This document shows, piece by piece, positions 27,401 to 42,400 of a DNA stretch of 64,000 nucleotides. The notes beneath the pieces are model-generated. The model made no database searches and had not been told where the DNA came from. It saw nothing but the letters and a program-made list of their open reading frames with translations. The first letter of the stretch is position 1. Each line of letters opens with the position of its first letter. Location of the stretch: the NCBI GenBank assembly GCA_903813345.2, contig CAIIXF020000010.1, positions 30,128,828 through 30,192,827 on the forward strand, written 5' to 3'. The stretch comes from Owenia fusiformis. Lineage: Eukaryota; Annelida; Polychaeta; Sabellida; Oweniidae. Position numbers and translations under genes: made by a program.

Positions 27401-30400
27401 AGGGTTTGAACTTATAATCTCTCACTGAAAGCTTTTTCAAGATCATCCTATGTGTATCAACAATTTCCGTCAATCACATCGGTAAAATTTTGCACAAAAT
27501 CTAATTTGAGGCATGTTTGTTTAAGTCTTGTAATTTCTTAGAAATTCAAGACTGAGAATAAATTATGGTGTCAACAAAAATTTTAGACCTTTCTCTACAA
27601 GATGTGAAAATTTGAGCAAATTCATGCATGTATTATGAAAAATATAGCCTGTTGCAGGGGTTCACTTTTTTTGGACCACCCTGTAAACAAAGTTAATTTC
27701 TTATGGGGAGGGGCAAATGATGTTGTCGTTAGCGAATAGTGTTGATTTTTAATATTCAAGTGAAAGACAAAACAACATTTCAAAATTTCAATAGATGAGG
27801 GGAGGGGGCCATAACAAAATTAAATTCCTTTTCCCGCAAGGTTGATAAATGGACATGATCCCTTAATACATGTATATTAGCTAAATGTCACTTTGGAGGG
27901 CATTACAACTTACCAATACTTTCATGAGCTAGTATCTGTTCAGTTAGGGTTGGTTGATCCTCTCTTATTGCAATCACACTTGCAACACCATCTGGCTCAT
28001 CCATAGCTATATACAATTTCTGCAAAGATATTCAAAAGTTTGAGAATATTTTGAGTTAAAGCATTAATTGTGGTGCCAATTTTTAAAACTTAATACCAAT
28101 ATAATTTTAATTAAGTATTTAGCATATCAGGCACAAAGGCCTACCATTACAACTTATCCAAAGAAATGGTACATGTATATACATAGAGGTTATTAAAATT
28201 CACTATCAAATAAGCCTGAACAGTTTATTAATTAGCCAAATAATAAAGATATATTCCATATGACAAATGTAGTCACATAACTGACGATTGTATACATTTT
28301 GACATCCTCCGACAGGCCCGTAAGACACTTTTCTCAAAGGGGGGTGCGGTTTCAAATTTTGGGGGTGTCAAAGGGGGGAGGGGTGCCAGAGGGGGAGGTG
28401 GGGCTGGGGTGCCAGAGGGGGAGCAAGTGTTTGTCCCCCATATCAAAATTTACAATATCAAGGTGCTATTCTATGAGGTTTGGGCACTTTAAAAGTGTCT
28501 GTGCCTAAAAGTGCCTATTTCCCAAGAAAATTTATAATTTCAAGATGCTATTTGGTGCTTTCTGGGCACTTTCAAAGAGTATGAGTCAATAAAAAAATTT
28601 CAAAAATCTTTTTTTGGGGGGGGAGGGGGGGGGGTGTTAAGGGAGAGGGGCTGCCAGAGGGGGAGGTGGAGTCGGGATGCCAGGGGGCGAGTAAGTGTTA
28701 GTCTTCCAGAATCATTACCTTTATCAAGGAGCTATTTGATGATGTCTGGGCAATTTAAAAGTGTCTGAGACAATACATAAAAAAAATCCAAAAATATTTC
28801 CATTGTTTTGTTTGGGGTGTGAGGGGTGGCCCACTCCCCCTAGAAAATTGTACAATTTGACGACGCTATTTGGTGCTTTCTGGGCACTTTCAAAGTGTAT
28901 GAGTCAATTAAAGAATTTGAGAAAATCACATTTTTTTGGGGGGGGGGGGGGGGCGCCAGAGGGGGGGGTATGCAAGTGCAAGATGCAAGAGGGGGAGTAA
29001 GTCCCCCAGAAACACTAACTATATCAAGGAGCTATTTGATGATATCTGGGCACTTTAAAAGTGTCTGAGACAAAACTCTAAAATAAATTTAGAACTTTTC
29101 CATTGTTTTGTGGGGGGTGTGAGGGGTGGCCAATACCCCTAGAAAATTTTACAATTTTAAGATGCTATTTGGTGCTTTCTGGGTACTTTCAAAGTGTATG
29201 AGTCAATGAAAAAAAAATTACAAAAAAAATATTTTTCAAAATATTTTTTTTCAAATTTATTTTGGGGGGTGACAAAGGGGAGGGGGGTGCGGTCGCACCC
29301 ATCGCACCCCCCCCCCCCCATCTGACGGCCCTGTCCGATCACAGGGCTTCAAAATCCAGAATATACTTTTCCTCTTTAGCCCCTGCCATAAGGCTATAAG
29401 CAGTTAGCATTTTCTCGATTAAGAACTCGCAATCTGATTGGCTGTTGCAAAACTGCGACAGAAATCATGTATAAGTCATTGTGCATAATTAGATCACGTG
29501 ATTCAGTTTAATCGGGCACTTCCAAATTGGTTATAGCAGGAAGAAGGAGGTATGGATTCTGGATACCTGCTTAGGAGGATGACTCTGACAGAAATGAAAC
29601 ATTATTTCATAGGTTGTCATGGTACAAGTAATAGAAGAAAGCTGAATATATTTAGAGGTTATGTCACCATCGTTGCATATATGCCCGAGGGTTTCAGTGA
29701 TATATGGCCCGACCTTGGGAGGGACATTGATCACTGAGAACCGAGGGCATATGTGCAACTATAGTGACATAAACGATTTATAACATACCTATGATGATCT
29801 AGTCTGGTCAGAGAGTACCGTTTTCTTATCTAATTGACTAGCAATGGTTCGGAAATGATGATTTATTCCCATGTTTGTATCTTACAAATGTACGAGTCAA
29901 TTTGACCTAGGCCTAATGTATGACGTAGTCCCAGCGCTTGACCAATCAGAAAGTTAGCGGGCACAGGCTTTTCAAAAGTTATATTCTTGTGAACAGTTTA
30001 CACTATACATCATCATAGGTATGTTATAAAGGACATGTATAACTCACCTGATTCTGCACTGTCTCAAAATAAAATTGTATTCAAATATGTATGTACTCAT
30101 CATATAACCCCTAAATACATGTAAACGGAAATTAAAAACTTGATGAAACCAAAGTTTTACCTGAAAGAAATCCAAATGTTGGTGTATATTTTCCTTCTTC
30201 ATATTGATAAATTGTTCGAAGTACATCAAAGATCGCGTATATGCCTGGCAGTTGAACGAGGCGGAGGCAAGAATATCCAATGGTATCTTATCGATGAATT
30301 GTTTCACTGCTTTATATTTGCCGTCATTCTCATGATTATTCCCTGGAATTAAGACAACATTACGAGTGCAGAACTTTTGAATCAACCCTCATATTTCACT

Positions 30401-33400
30401 TTCAGACTCGTTACAGATATAGCTAAACATGTGTCATCAAGCAGTAATGTAGCATATGTGGAAATATTGTGTTTCATCTACACTATATTTTCACTGAACA
30501 TAATTTTTGAGACAATAAAACATGACATTATGCCTGTATGTGTAACCAGAACAACGGCAACGCCAAAGCGTAGCGAATCCCATCGAACAGCCATGGATGG
30601 CATTTTTACAAACAAAGTATATAGCAAAAATGGCAGACATTTTTCAAAATGGCCGCCTTCTTCCAAAAGTGCCATTAGACCATGTGCCATGCTTATAGTA
30701 TTCACATACCAAATATGAACAAAATCGCTCCACTACTTTTCAAGTTATAGTAAAATATGTTAAAATGGCGGCCATTTTTCAAAATGGCCACCTTCTACCA
30801 AAAGTGCCATTAGACAGTGTGCCGTGCTTATAGTATTTACATACCAAATATAAACAAAATCGCTCCTCTACTTTTCAAGTTATAGTAAAATACGTTAAAA
30901 TGGTGGCCATTTTGAAAAATGGCCGCCTTATACCAAAAGTGTCATTAGACAGTGTGCCATGCTTACAGTATTCACATACCAAATAGATATTTATATTTGA
31001 AAAACGGTCATTTTATTAGCATACACCATACCTGATCTGTTTTTGTGCTGAGCAGCAATGGCACTCAGGTACTGTATGCGGTGACGCTGCCATTTAACAA
31101 CCATTCCTAATATGGAAAAAATAGTCTGTGCAGCAAGATGACGGAAATCAGACGCCATTCCTTGTTGCGTGTCTGGTTGTTTGACATCGTTCAATACAGC
31201 TAAGACTTCATTGGATATCTGAAATAGTCAGGACAGTATGATCACTTTGAAAATACTGTACACGTCGATGCAATTCAAAAAATGGAACCAATGACAATAT
31301 ATCTTTACTTTTTGAAGGTTCTCACATTTATGGATTTTTGTCACTCTTATTGTTTGTTTTAAAAACTTTCTTGATGGTTCTCATACTTTAATAAAAATTA
31401 TGGTTTCTACACTTATTGGTGTTTCTTGGTGACATAGCTAATATAAATAATATGACATTAAATAAAGAATCTCCCCATGACAAGTTTTCTCTCTTTGAGA
31501 GTAGCAAGGTCAATCAATTTGGACCAGTAACACATATTAAGATGACCTCTATAGTACCGACCTGTTGAGTCTGATTAAAAGTGCCATCTATTAACGCCTG
31601 CACTATTATATTTTGAAGCAATTGTGATCGTATTTTACAACAATTAAACATGTTTGAGATGACCTCTTAGTACCAACCTGCTGCGTCTGATTAGCCGTAC
31701 CATCTTTTTATGGCTTCACTAGTATATTTGGAAGCAATTGTGATCGTGTTTTACAACAATTAATCATGTTTGAGATGACCTCTTAGTACCAACCTGCTGC
31801 GTCTGATTAGCCGTACCATCTTTTTATGGCTTCACTAGTATATTTGGAAGCAATTGTGATCGTGTTTTACAACAACTGAACATGTTTGAGATGACCTCTT
31901 CGTACCAACCTGCTGCGTTTAGCCGTACCATCTATTTATGGCTACACTAGTATATTTGGAAGCAATTGTGATCGTGTTTTACAACAATTGAACATGTTTG
32001 AGATGACCTCTTAGTACCGACCTGCTGCGTCTGATTAGCCGTACCATCTATTTATGGCTACACTAGTATATTTGGAAGCAATTGTGATCGTGTTTTACAA
32101 CAATTGAACATGTTTGAGATGACCTCTTAGTACCAACCTGCTGTGTCTGATTAGCGGTACCATCTATTTATGGCTACACTGGTATATTTGGAAGCAATTG
32201 TGATCGTGTTTTACAACAATTGAACATGTTTGAGATGACCTCTTAGTACTAGTGGTGTCAATTAACCGCTTGAGCATTAACCGGTTAACCGGGGGTTTTT
32301 ACCGGTTAAAGTCGGTTAACCGGCGGGAAATTTATAATTTCAAATGAAATCTTCATCTTCGATCTTGAAAGTTGAAAAAAATTGGAAAAATGATATATCG
32401 GCGTTTATTTTTTACGTTCGTCAAGCTTTACTCTATTCTATGTAAGTAAGCGCGGGAAAGCAATGTGGCAGAGATTAAAGTTGCTGATTGGATGTTTGTA
32501 AGGAATTATCGGACCTATCACATGTATGAGTAGCTCACATGAAACTGACGCTTGAAAAACAAACAGATTAAAATGCAAAGTAAGCGCGGGAAAGCAATGT
32601 GGCAGGGATTAAAGTTGCTGATTGGATGTTTGTAAGGAGTTATGGGACTTATGACATGTATGAGTAGCTTACGTGAAACTGACACCATAAAACCAAACGG
32701 ATTAGCATGCAAAATAAGCGCGGGAAATAACAGAATTATACACGGTCAACTAACCGCCCATAAAAACTCAGACCGGTCAAGGCATTATCGGCGGTTAACC
32801 GGTTAACCGGTTAATACTTGACACCTCTACTTAGTACCGACCTGCTGCGTCTGATTAGCCGTACCATCTATTTATGGCTACACTAGTATATTTGGAAGCA
32901 ATTGTGATCGTGTTTTACAACAATTGAACATGTTTGAGATGACCTCTTAGTACCAACCTGCTGCGTCTGATTAGCCGTACCATCTATTTATGGCTACACT
33001 GGTATATTTGGAAGCAATTGTGATTGTGTTTTACAACAATTGAACATGTTTGAGATGACCTCTTAGAACCAACCTGCTGCGTCTGATTAGCCGTACCATC
33101 TTTTTATGGCTTCACTAGTATATTTGGAAGCAATTGTGATTGTGTTTTACAACAATTGAACATGTTTGAGATGACCTCTTAGTACCAACCTGCTGCATCT
33201 GATTAGCCGTACCATCTATTTATGGCTACACTGGTATATTTGGAAGCAATTGTGATTGTGTTTTACAACAATTGAACATGTTTGAGATGACCTCTTAGTA
33301 CCAACCTGCTGCATCTGATTAGCCGTACCATCTATTTATGGCTTCACTAGTATATTTGGAAGTAATTGTGATTGTGTTTTACAACAATTGAACATGTTTG

Positions 33401-36400
33401 AGATGACCTCTTTGTACAAACCTGTTGAGTCTGATTAGCTGTGCCATCTATTAATGCCTGCACTATTATATTTGGAAGCAGATACAACGCAGTGTTATGA
33501 TCGTGTTTTACGACAACTGAACATGACTTGAAGATCATTGAAGCTTTTGTATCTTTAACCTGTAAAAAATATATTAGTGTTAATAAATACATGTATATTT
33601 GGAATCAAGTTGACAAAATTAAAATAAGTTTGGCATCTGTAGCAATTTGCAAGTTCGAAATCTGTAACAATTTGCAATAATTAGAAATTGCAAAAATAAG
33701 AACTTGAAAATTGTTACAGATGCCAAACTTACAAATTGTTATATATGCCAAACTCAGACCGCTGAACACCATGTACAAAAAATGTACAATATAACATTAT
33801 ATGTTACACGCCAGGGTATCGATTTTTTGGGATGGTTATGTTTTGAAATTGAAAAGAGAACTGAAAAGTAATATTAAGATTAAGATATCAAAAATGCAGA
33901 TTCTGAACAACATGTTGAGAAATGTATCCCACATTTTCACATAAAAGTATATTTCTCAAATAAAAGTAGACCACAATTTAGGCTGGTTGGCAAAAGCAGT
34001 GTTCACTTCAGTAGGTTTTTCTATAAACATAATACACATATTTCTTACCATTGTTATGAGGTATCCAGTCCATGTTGAGATCCATTTCTCAAAATATTTG
34101 CCTTTATGGCTGCCATAGATGACCTTGGGTACCTGAGACCAGTTCTCACTGCTTGTCACCTTATACCTGGAAAGTGTGAAGTGAAAATTTCAAAATGGCC
34201 ATCAAGTATTTTACCAAAACCTAATAAGATTTTGAGGTCTACTTTTGGATTCAACCACATGAATAAGTGTGTGACTATTAGTCTTGTTATACTGTACATG
34301 TATAATCAGAATCATTGTCTTCAAAATACACCACCCATTGAGCATGCAAAGAAAAAAGATAAGAAAATTAGAACAAAAATCAACTCCTCCACTTCCCCAT
34401 AACTTGATTAAATGATAAAGGAACTAACTTTGAATGTAACAGAGGAACCAGAATCTCCTGTATATGGCCAGGGAACCTCAACCAAAGCTTCTTGCCAGCT
34501 GTGTGGTTTCCAGCTGTGTTAGAAATACCATACACACTGGCAATTTCTTGGAGAGCGTAGGCGGAACAATCCTGAAATACACATGTAATTTACCATATCT
34601 TATTCATTATGTGTATGACATACGGATGGATGTACGGATGGACAAACAGACGCCCCAGTCTGACAATCCTGAAATGCAGATGTAATTTACCATATCTTAT
34701 TGATTATGTGTATGACATACAGATGGACGTACGGACGGACAAACGGATGCCCCAGTCTGACAATCCTGAAATGCACATGTAATTTACCATATCTTATTGA
34801 TAATGTGTATGACATACAGATGGATGTACGGACGGACAAACGGACGCCCCAGTCTGACAATATGGGCCCACACTATGCAATGGAGACATAAAAAGGCAGG
34901 GGACTTGAATGTCCATGTGTGAATACTCAAAAGAACACAGGGCTCCTTCAATGTGAGGTTCCTGAATCAGACTTTTTTAAAAAGGAGCCTATCGCCCTGA
35001 AAGGTATTACGTAAAAGGGTTCCATGTGGAGCCTATCGTCTCGAAAGGGTAAATAGTACTGCTCATGTTTATGGAACGTTATAATACAATTCAATACAAA
35101 ACAATACAATATAATATACACATAATGCAAAGGAACACAGTACAATACAATGCAATACAACACAATACAATGCATTAATTTCGTACTTTGTTTCTTTTAG
35201 GTAGTCTTTCAGTAAACGCATGGCTTTTTCATTAGCTCTCTTCGCAGCCTTTGGCGTCATTTCTTTATGTTTTATTTCAATGTCAATGTCATTAATTGGC
35301 GCAAATCTTGTAGCGGTGGTTTGCACGTCCATCCTTGTTGAAATCAATATGTGCTGATGACTTAAACCTCATTATTATTATAACGTAATTTCCTAGGTAT
35401 CAAGGTGTGTGACGTCAGTTTGAATAGTGTAACGTCACTACACTGGAACTTTCACTTATATGACGTCAGTAATTAGTTACCACTAGTTACATGGTTGTGA
35501 TACGGGAAATACCAGGAAGGCTACAACCAATCAGATCACTGGAATTTTACATACTATGTGATAAAATGCAATACAACACAACACAATACATTGATACAAT
35601 TAAATATAATACCTGTGTCTCTGTGTTTTCTGCAGCAAGGAAGGCTCTGACAAGTTCATTGATGAGATCATACCCATAGTTGTCATCATTGACATCTGCA
35701 TGGAATTTGGCCATATCTTTGTTATCATCATTGACATTTAAATCCAATCTGGAATTACAATATAATAATATCTTTGTAATCCGAACTCAAATCATGGAAT
35801 AATATCTTTGTTATCATCATTGACATTTAAATCCAATCTGGAATTACAATATAATAATATCTTTGTAATCCGAACTCAAATCATGGAATAATATCTTTGT
35901 TATCATCATTGACATTTAAATCCAATCTGGAATTACAATATAATAATATCTTTGTAATCCGAACTCAAATCATGGAATAATATCTTTGTTATCATCATTG
36001 ACATTTAAATCCAATCTGGAATCACAATATAATAATATCTTTGTAATCCGAACTTGAATCATGGTATAATATCTTTGTTATCATCATTGACATTTAAATC
36101 CAATCTGGAATCATGATGTAATATTTTTATCATCAATTATATTTAAATTCAGTCTGAAATCATGATATAATATTTTTGTTATCATCAATGGCATTTAAAT
36201 TCAGTCTGAAATCATGATATATTTTTGTTATCATCAATGGCATTAAATTCAGTCTCAAATCATGATATATTTTCGTTATCATCAAAAGCATTAAAATCTG
36301 GAATCATGACATATTTTTGTTTTCATCATTGACATCCATCCATTGACTTTTGCGATGTTTATAACTTGGTCAAAAGCTAATTTTGGCCTACTTGGCAAAT

Positions 36401-39400
36401 GGAATGATTACTCGCCCAACCATGACCAAATATCAATGAATGATATATCATTGTAAAGAGGAGACACATGGCCTTATGGTGCATTGAATGAAATCAATGC
36501 TGTTATCACTGGTTTTGTGCTTTTCAAAGATAACAATCTGTTTTTTGATACGCACTGTAGAATGTTCAAATGACAGGTTTTAAAAATGAAACTAATGTTT
36601 CCAACCTTTAAACTCTCTAATCTTTTATCCAACTTCAATCTTAACTATAATTTTAGCATAAAACCTTAAATATCTTTATAATCAAAAAATGAATAAAACA
36701 AACATGTATAAAAGTCCCTTATACCCATATTCATCTCAAAGCTTACCTTCCTGGATCAACTGCCCCTAGTTCACCAAGACATTCCCCCACAAGATTTCTA
36801 GCAGTAGGATCAGACTCCCTGCATCCAGATAGCAACTAAATAATAGGAAATCATTCCAATATTATATTCAATTATAAATTCAACACTTGCTTTCTCCGAA
36901 ATGATGGTGTTAAATAATTTATGTTTAATTCTATTTTTTGAAAATTAAATCTCAAAATTTCCCCATTGCAAAGCTCGCACCATCAAAATAAAATTTTTTT
37001 AAACTACTTCACTTACAGCTGACACAAGTTGCGATATTACAGGATCTGATGTCTCTTTCCCCATCACCATGTAATGCAGCTCCACCTGGTGAGTGTGCAG
37101 GAGCTGGCGTAATTTTTTGAGCGCTCTTAAACGCACATCCAAGCTCTCATGACTGACACCATTCAGTAAGTGGGATATCTGAATCTGTAGACTAGCTCGT
37201 CTAAAATAAGAAAAAGAAATAACAAGGCATGAACATAAAAAATGTGATACGGTGACATTTTACAAGTAAAAATTAATTGTCTTCAAATTTTCACAGACTG
37301 TGTTTTATATACCCTTAATTATGTGTGAAAAGTTTCATCAAATGTTTACTTGCCATTTACTAAAGTTGTTAAAGGGTTTTCTCAAGAGAAAAATAATTAT
37401 AATACAGGGGGAATATTTTTAACATAGCTCAGCGCATAAATAAACATAAGTTATTGCTCTCATGTATGAGCGCAATCTCTCTCTTGTTTAAAGTACTTTA
37501 CTTTAACTGTTGCTTTTTCCACAATAAACTACCTAATTCAAAACAAGATTTTTTTATGCACATATGCTTAAACACATAATCATTTCTCAAAATGAATGTG
37601 TAAATTAAACCTACTTTGAGTGTCCTGCTGTAAATTTCGCCAACACCTCATTAATGTCTGCTAACTCTCGACTCTCCGGCATGAAGTACAGCTCATGAAA
37701 ATGAGGCTCTAACTGGACACGATTCTTCACAATGAGGAACCTGAATATCTCCGCCACTTGGTTCGGCAGTTGGTTGAATAGAGGTAAGAGGATGACTATT
37801 ATCTGAGATAGCATGGGGCCAAGAGATGCCATATCCAAACTGAAATAGAGAAATAATTGCTTTTATTAAAGATGTTACTAGTACAAAACAAAAATTTCAA
37901 AAAGGCTTACATTAGTTAAAGCTTTAATGTCCTGTTTAAGAACTGTACTGTAGATATGCAGGATGAAATCAATTCCATCCCCATTATAAGTCAATGGCAC
38001 CCTTGCTGAAGTCCTCATTTTCCCAGAAGAACTCAAGTTGATCGCGTCTCAACAAGTAGATTCATGTTTTGCTTGAATCCACTTTCAATAGTTAGAATAG
38101 GGGTTCTTAAGCAGGACATTGGGCTTGCTTTTTAGAACTTTTTATTGGTACTAAATATTAAATGAACCTCTATAAGTTGAACACCTCCCAAGTTTAACAT
38201 TTTTTAGATGAACCAAAGGTGTTCCACTCATACAGGTTTTAGTGTATATACAATTTTGACAAATTTATAATTTCTGATTTTAATAGCATAGGGCCCAGAG
38301 ATGCAATCTTAATACTGCAGTAAAGAATTTCTTTTATTAAAAAACAAATATCTAAAATACATCTTTACAAATCTTCTGTCAACAATCATTGATTCTCATA
38401 AAATTAAATTCTCATAAAATTATTTAGCTTTGGTCATTTTAAATAAAATAAAATATACAATATGCATATATCTAAAAATATCTGTATTATCATACAGATA
38501 TTGCTTTACACACCTGATATCATAGTGATCAGGGGTGATGTAGTGATCATGGTATAACTACATGAACTTACCTCTTTACAAAGCACTCCCAGGCTCTACA
38601 GCAAACACTTGGGAATGCCTTCTCTTTGAATCTGAGTACTATCTTTAATGTTGCCATGAGCTTAACTCTAACAGGGGTAATGTAGTGATCATGGTTTAAC
38701 TCCATGTTCTTACCTCTTTACAAAGCACTCCCAGGCTCTACAGCAAACACTTGGGAATGCCTTCTCTTTGAATCTGAGTACTATCTTTAATGTTGCCATG
38801 AGCTTTACTCTAACAGGGGTGATGTAGTGATCATGGTATAACTACATGTACTTACCTCTTTACAAAGCACTCCCAGGCTCTACAACAAACACTTGGGAAT
38901 GCCTTCTCCTTGAATCAGAGTGCTATCTTTAATGTTGCCATGAGCTTAACTCTAACAGGGGTGATGTATTGATCATGGTATAACTACATGTACTTACCTC
39001 TTTACAAAGCACTCCCAGGCTCTACAGCAAACACTTGGGAATGCCTTCTCTTTAAATCTGAGTACTATCTTTAATGTTGCCATGAGCTTAACTCTAACAG
39101 GGGTGATGTAGTGATCATGGTATAACTACATGTACTTACCTCTTTACAAAGCACTCCCAGGCTCTACAGCAAACACTTGGGAATGCCTTCTCCTTGAATC
39201 AGAGTGCTATCTTTAATGTTGCCATGAGCTTAACTCTAACAGGGGTGATGTATTGATCATGGTATAACTACATGTACTTACCTCTTTACAAAGCACTCCC
39301 AGGCTCTACAGCAAACACTTGGGAATGCCTTCTCTTTAAATCTGAGTACTATCTTTAATGTTGCCATGAGCTTAACTCTAACAGGGGTGATGTAGTGATC

Positions 39401-42400
39401 ATGGTATAACTACATGTTCTTACCTCTTTACAAAGCACTCCCAGGCTCTACAGCAAACACTTGGGAATGCCTTCTCTTTGAATCTGAGTACTATCTTTAA
39501 TGTTGCCATGAGCTTAACTCTAACAAGGGTGATGTAGTGATCATGGTATAACTACATGTATTTACCTCTTTACAAAGCACTCCCAGGCTCTACAGCAAAC
39601 ACTTGGGAATGCCTTCTCTTTGAATCTGAGTACTATCTTTAATGTTGCCATGAGCTTAACTCTAACAGGGTTGATGTAGTGATCATGGTATAATTACATG
39701 AACTTACCTCTTTACAAAGCACTCCCAGGCTCTACAGCAAACACTTGGGAATGCCTTCTCTTTGAATCTGAGTACTATCTTTAATGTTGCCATGAGCTTA
39801 ACTCTAACAGGGTTGATGTAGTGATCATGGTATAATTACATGAACTTACCTCTTTACAAAGCACTCCCAGGCTCTACAGCAAACACTTGGGAATGCCTTC
39901 TCTTTGAATCTGAGTACTATCTTTAATGTTGCCATGAGCTTAACTCTAACAGGGGTGATGTAGTGAGCACCCATCATTTTCATTAATGATATCAAACTCT
40001 CCAGGGCCTACATAGATGAAACAAAAAATTAATTGACATATATATCAAAAAATAACAAGCAAGGGGTCATTATTTTGATGTTGACATAATGATGATACGT
40101 ATCCTTCCAAGTGTTCTTTTAATTTACTATGAATTCTGTATCCACAGCAGACCTATCCAACTGCTCCTGACGCCTTTAAAGTCTCCGATAAATCGGACTA
40201 GATATACCGCCGTGTTTACATTAGGGGATTAGAAGAGTTTATTTTTATCTAGGTATGCAAGCAATATCAATATTAGGCCTTCATGCATGTACTCGTGTGT
40301 ACAATCAGCATGCCCTTCAATATATCATAAACCAGGCTATTCAAGTACTACATAATGTACACTATTTATGTGTGTACTACATGGGAATACGATTCCCTGG
40401 GAAACAAAACACAAATACTTTTTATATGTTCAAAATGAGCCATTTGATTGATGCATACACTTAATAGCTCATAAATAACATCTACAAAGTATATCTAATA
40501 GTAATTTTCAATTTCAATGGTGAAACTTGCCTGTTTACGATTATACGGGAAATCAACATGGGACGAAGATTGTTCACCTTCCTGACTTACCTCTGAAGCC
40601 TGTACCTTGTAATCTCTTTAAATAGGTTAGCGAGAGCGCTGCGCCTGCGCAGTTTTAAACTTTGGCGCACACTTTAAGTTAATCAGAGTAATTAGAATAA
40701 ATTGCCTAGATTTATGACGTTATACTTTGCAAAAATGGGTCTTTGTGAACAAAATTTCCTGAAGTTTCTATAAATTTGCATGCATTAAGTAAATCTTTAT
40801 TTCTACCCATTGACTGGATAAGAAAGACATCAAAAGATAGTAGTAGATGGCATAGTTTACTTGACTGGTCGATTGATTTGGGAATCATATACCAAAAATT
40901 TCTAGATATCACCTCAAGTTTACTTTAACTTAATGAGTTTATAGAAGTATATACCATCAGTTTTTCTTCCCATGGAATTGTTTTGTTAAGGAATTTTGAA
41001 TCAAAATATGCCAGAAATCCCAGAAGTCGTGGTTGAAGAAATGCTGCCATTTGGTCCTTGGTTTTGATATCTTTAGGTCCTTTATACTCCAGCTCATCAT
41101 ACGATGCCACCATGGACAGCCCTTTAAACATCTACAAAAACACAATGTGACACATGGTAAAGGATTTAAGCCATGAACTCAATGCATTCTGGGCTGGTTT
41201 CATCCACAAAGGTGTTATTTACAAACCTTTGCATGAATGATATAAATAAGCAGAAGATGATAAAATGAACTATTATATTGTACAGAAAATATGAGAAAAT
41301 GAGACATGTCTTTCAATTTTTCAAGAGCAATGGAAAGGAATAAGCAAGAGTAGATTGACATTCAGAAATCAATGAAATGAATGATGGCAATGATTTTAAT
41401 ACAAAAAAGTGTATCAAAGTGAAGAAATAACAAGAAATAATGTAAACAGACATGTAGTCAACACTCTAAATTGTATAAAAATGCAAGAAAATCAGACACT
41501 TCATTCAAAATTAAGAGGAAAATAGAGAGGAATAAGCATGAGCAGACGACATTCAGAAATTACGCTTGGAATACCTGTGCGTAGTTATAACAGAAATAAA
41601 ACAACAGTTCGTGATTTCAAATATAAAAAATGAAGAAACAACGAGAAAATAGTAAACAGACATGTAGTCAACACTTTAAATTGTACAAAAATGCAAAAAA
41701 ATCAGACACTTCATTCAAATTTTAGAGAGAAATGAGGGGAATAAGCATAAGCAGACGACTTTCATAAATTACACTTGAAATACCTGTGTGTAGTTATCAC
41801 TGAGATGCAACAATAACTCATTCTCAACATTCTGCATATCTAATCTCAGCAGACTCCCTAGCTCCAATCCAGTCTCTTGCTGAAAACAAAATCAAAATAA
41901 TGAAGAAATATTTGTAGGAAAATACTGTATAAGTGGTATTTAATCCGAGTGGTTAATTTGCTGAATGGTCAAATTTTATCATTTTCCTAATTCTAATTTT
42001 CCTAATGACAAGAAACTTCCCATTTTTCCCAGTTTTCTGAAACAAATCAAAATAATTAGAAACATTAATGAAGTAATATGAGCAAACTGCGCTCAGGTTG
42101 TGTTGCAGAGATGGAAATTCAAGTTATGCTGCAAATAATTTTAAAATAATGAATTACCTTAATCTTTGATTGAATGCAAGAACTCTAGTTTTGCTGAGAT
42201 ACTGTTTCACCACCAGTCAAAGTAAACTGAATTTCATAGGTAACTTAAAAGTTATATTTTATAGTAAATTTATTGTTCCGTTCAAAATATTTACAAACAT
42301 ATTATAACAATATGACGCAGAGCGTAAATTGTATTTAAAAGGACTAAGGTCATGTAAAAGTAGGTTTTCAACAGGGTGGCATGTAATTTTTCACCCTTTT

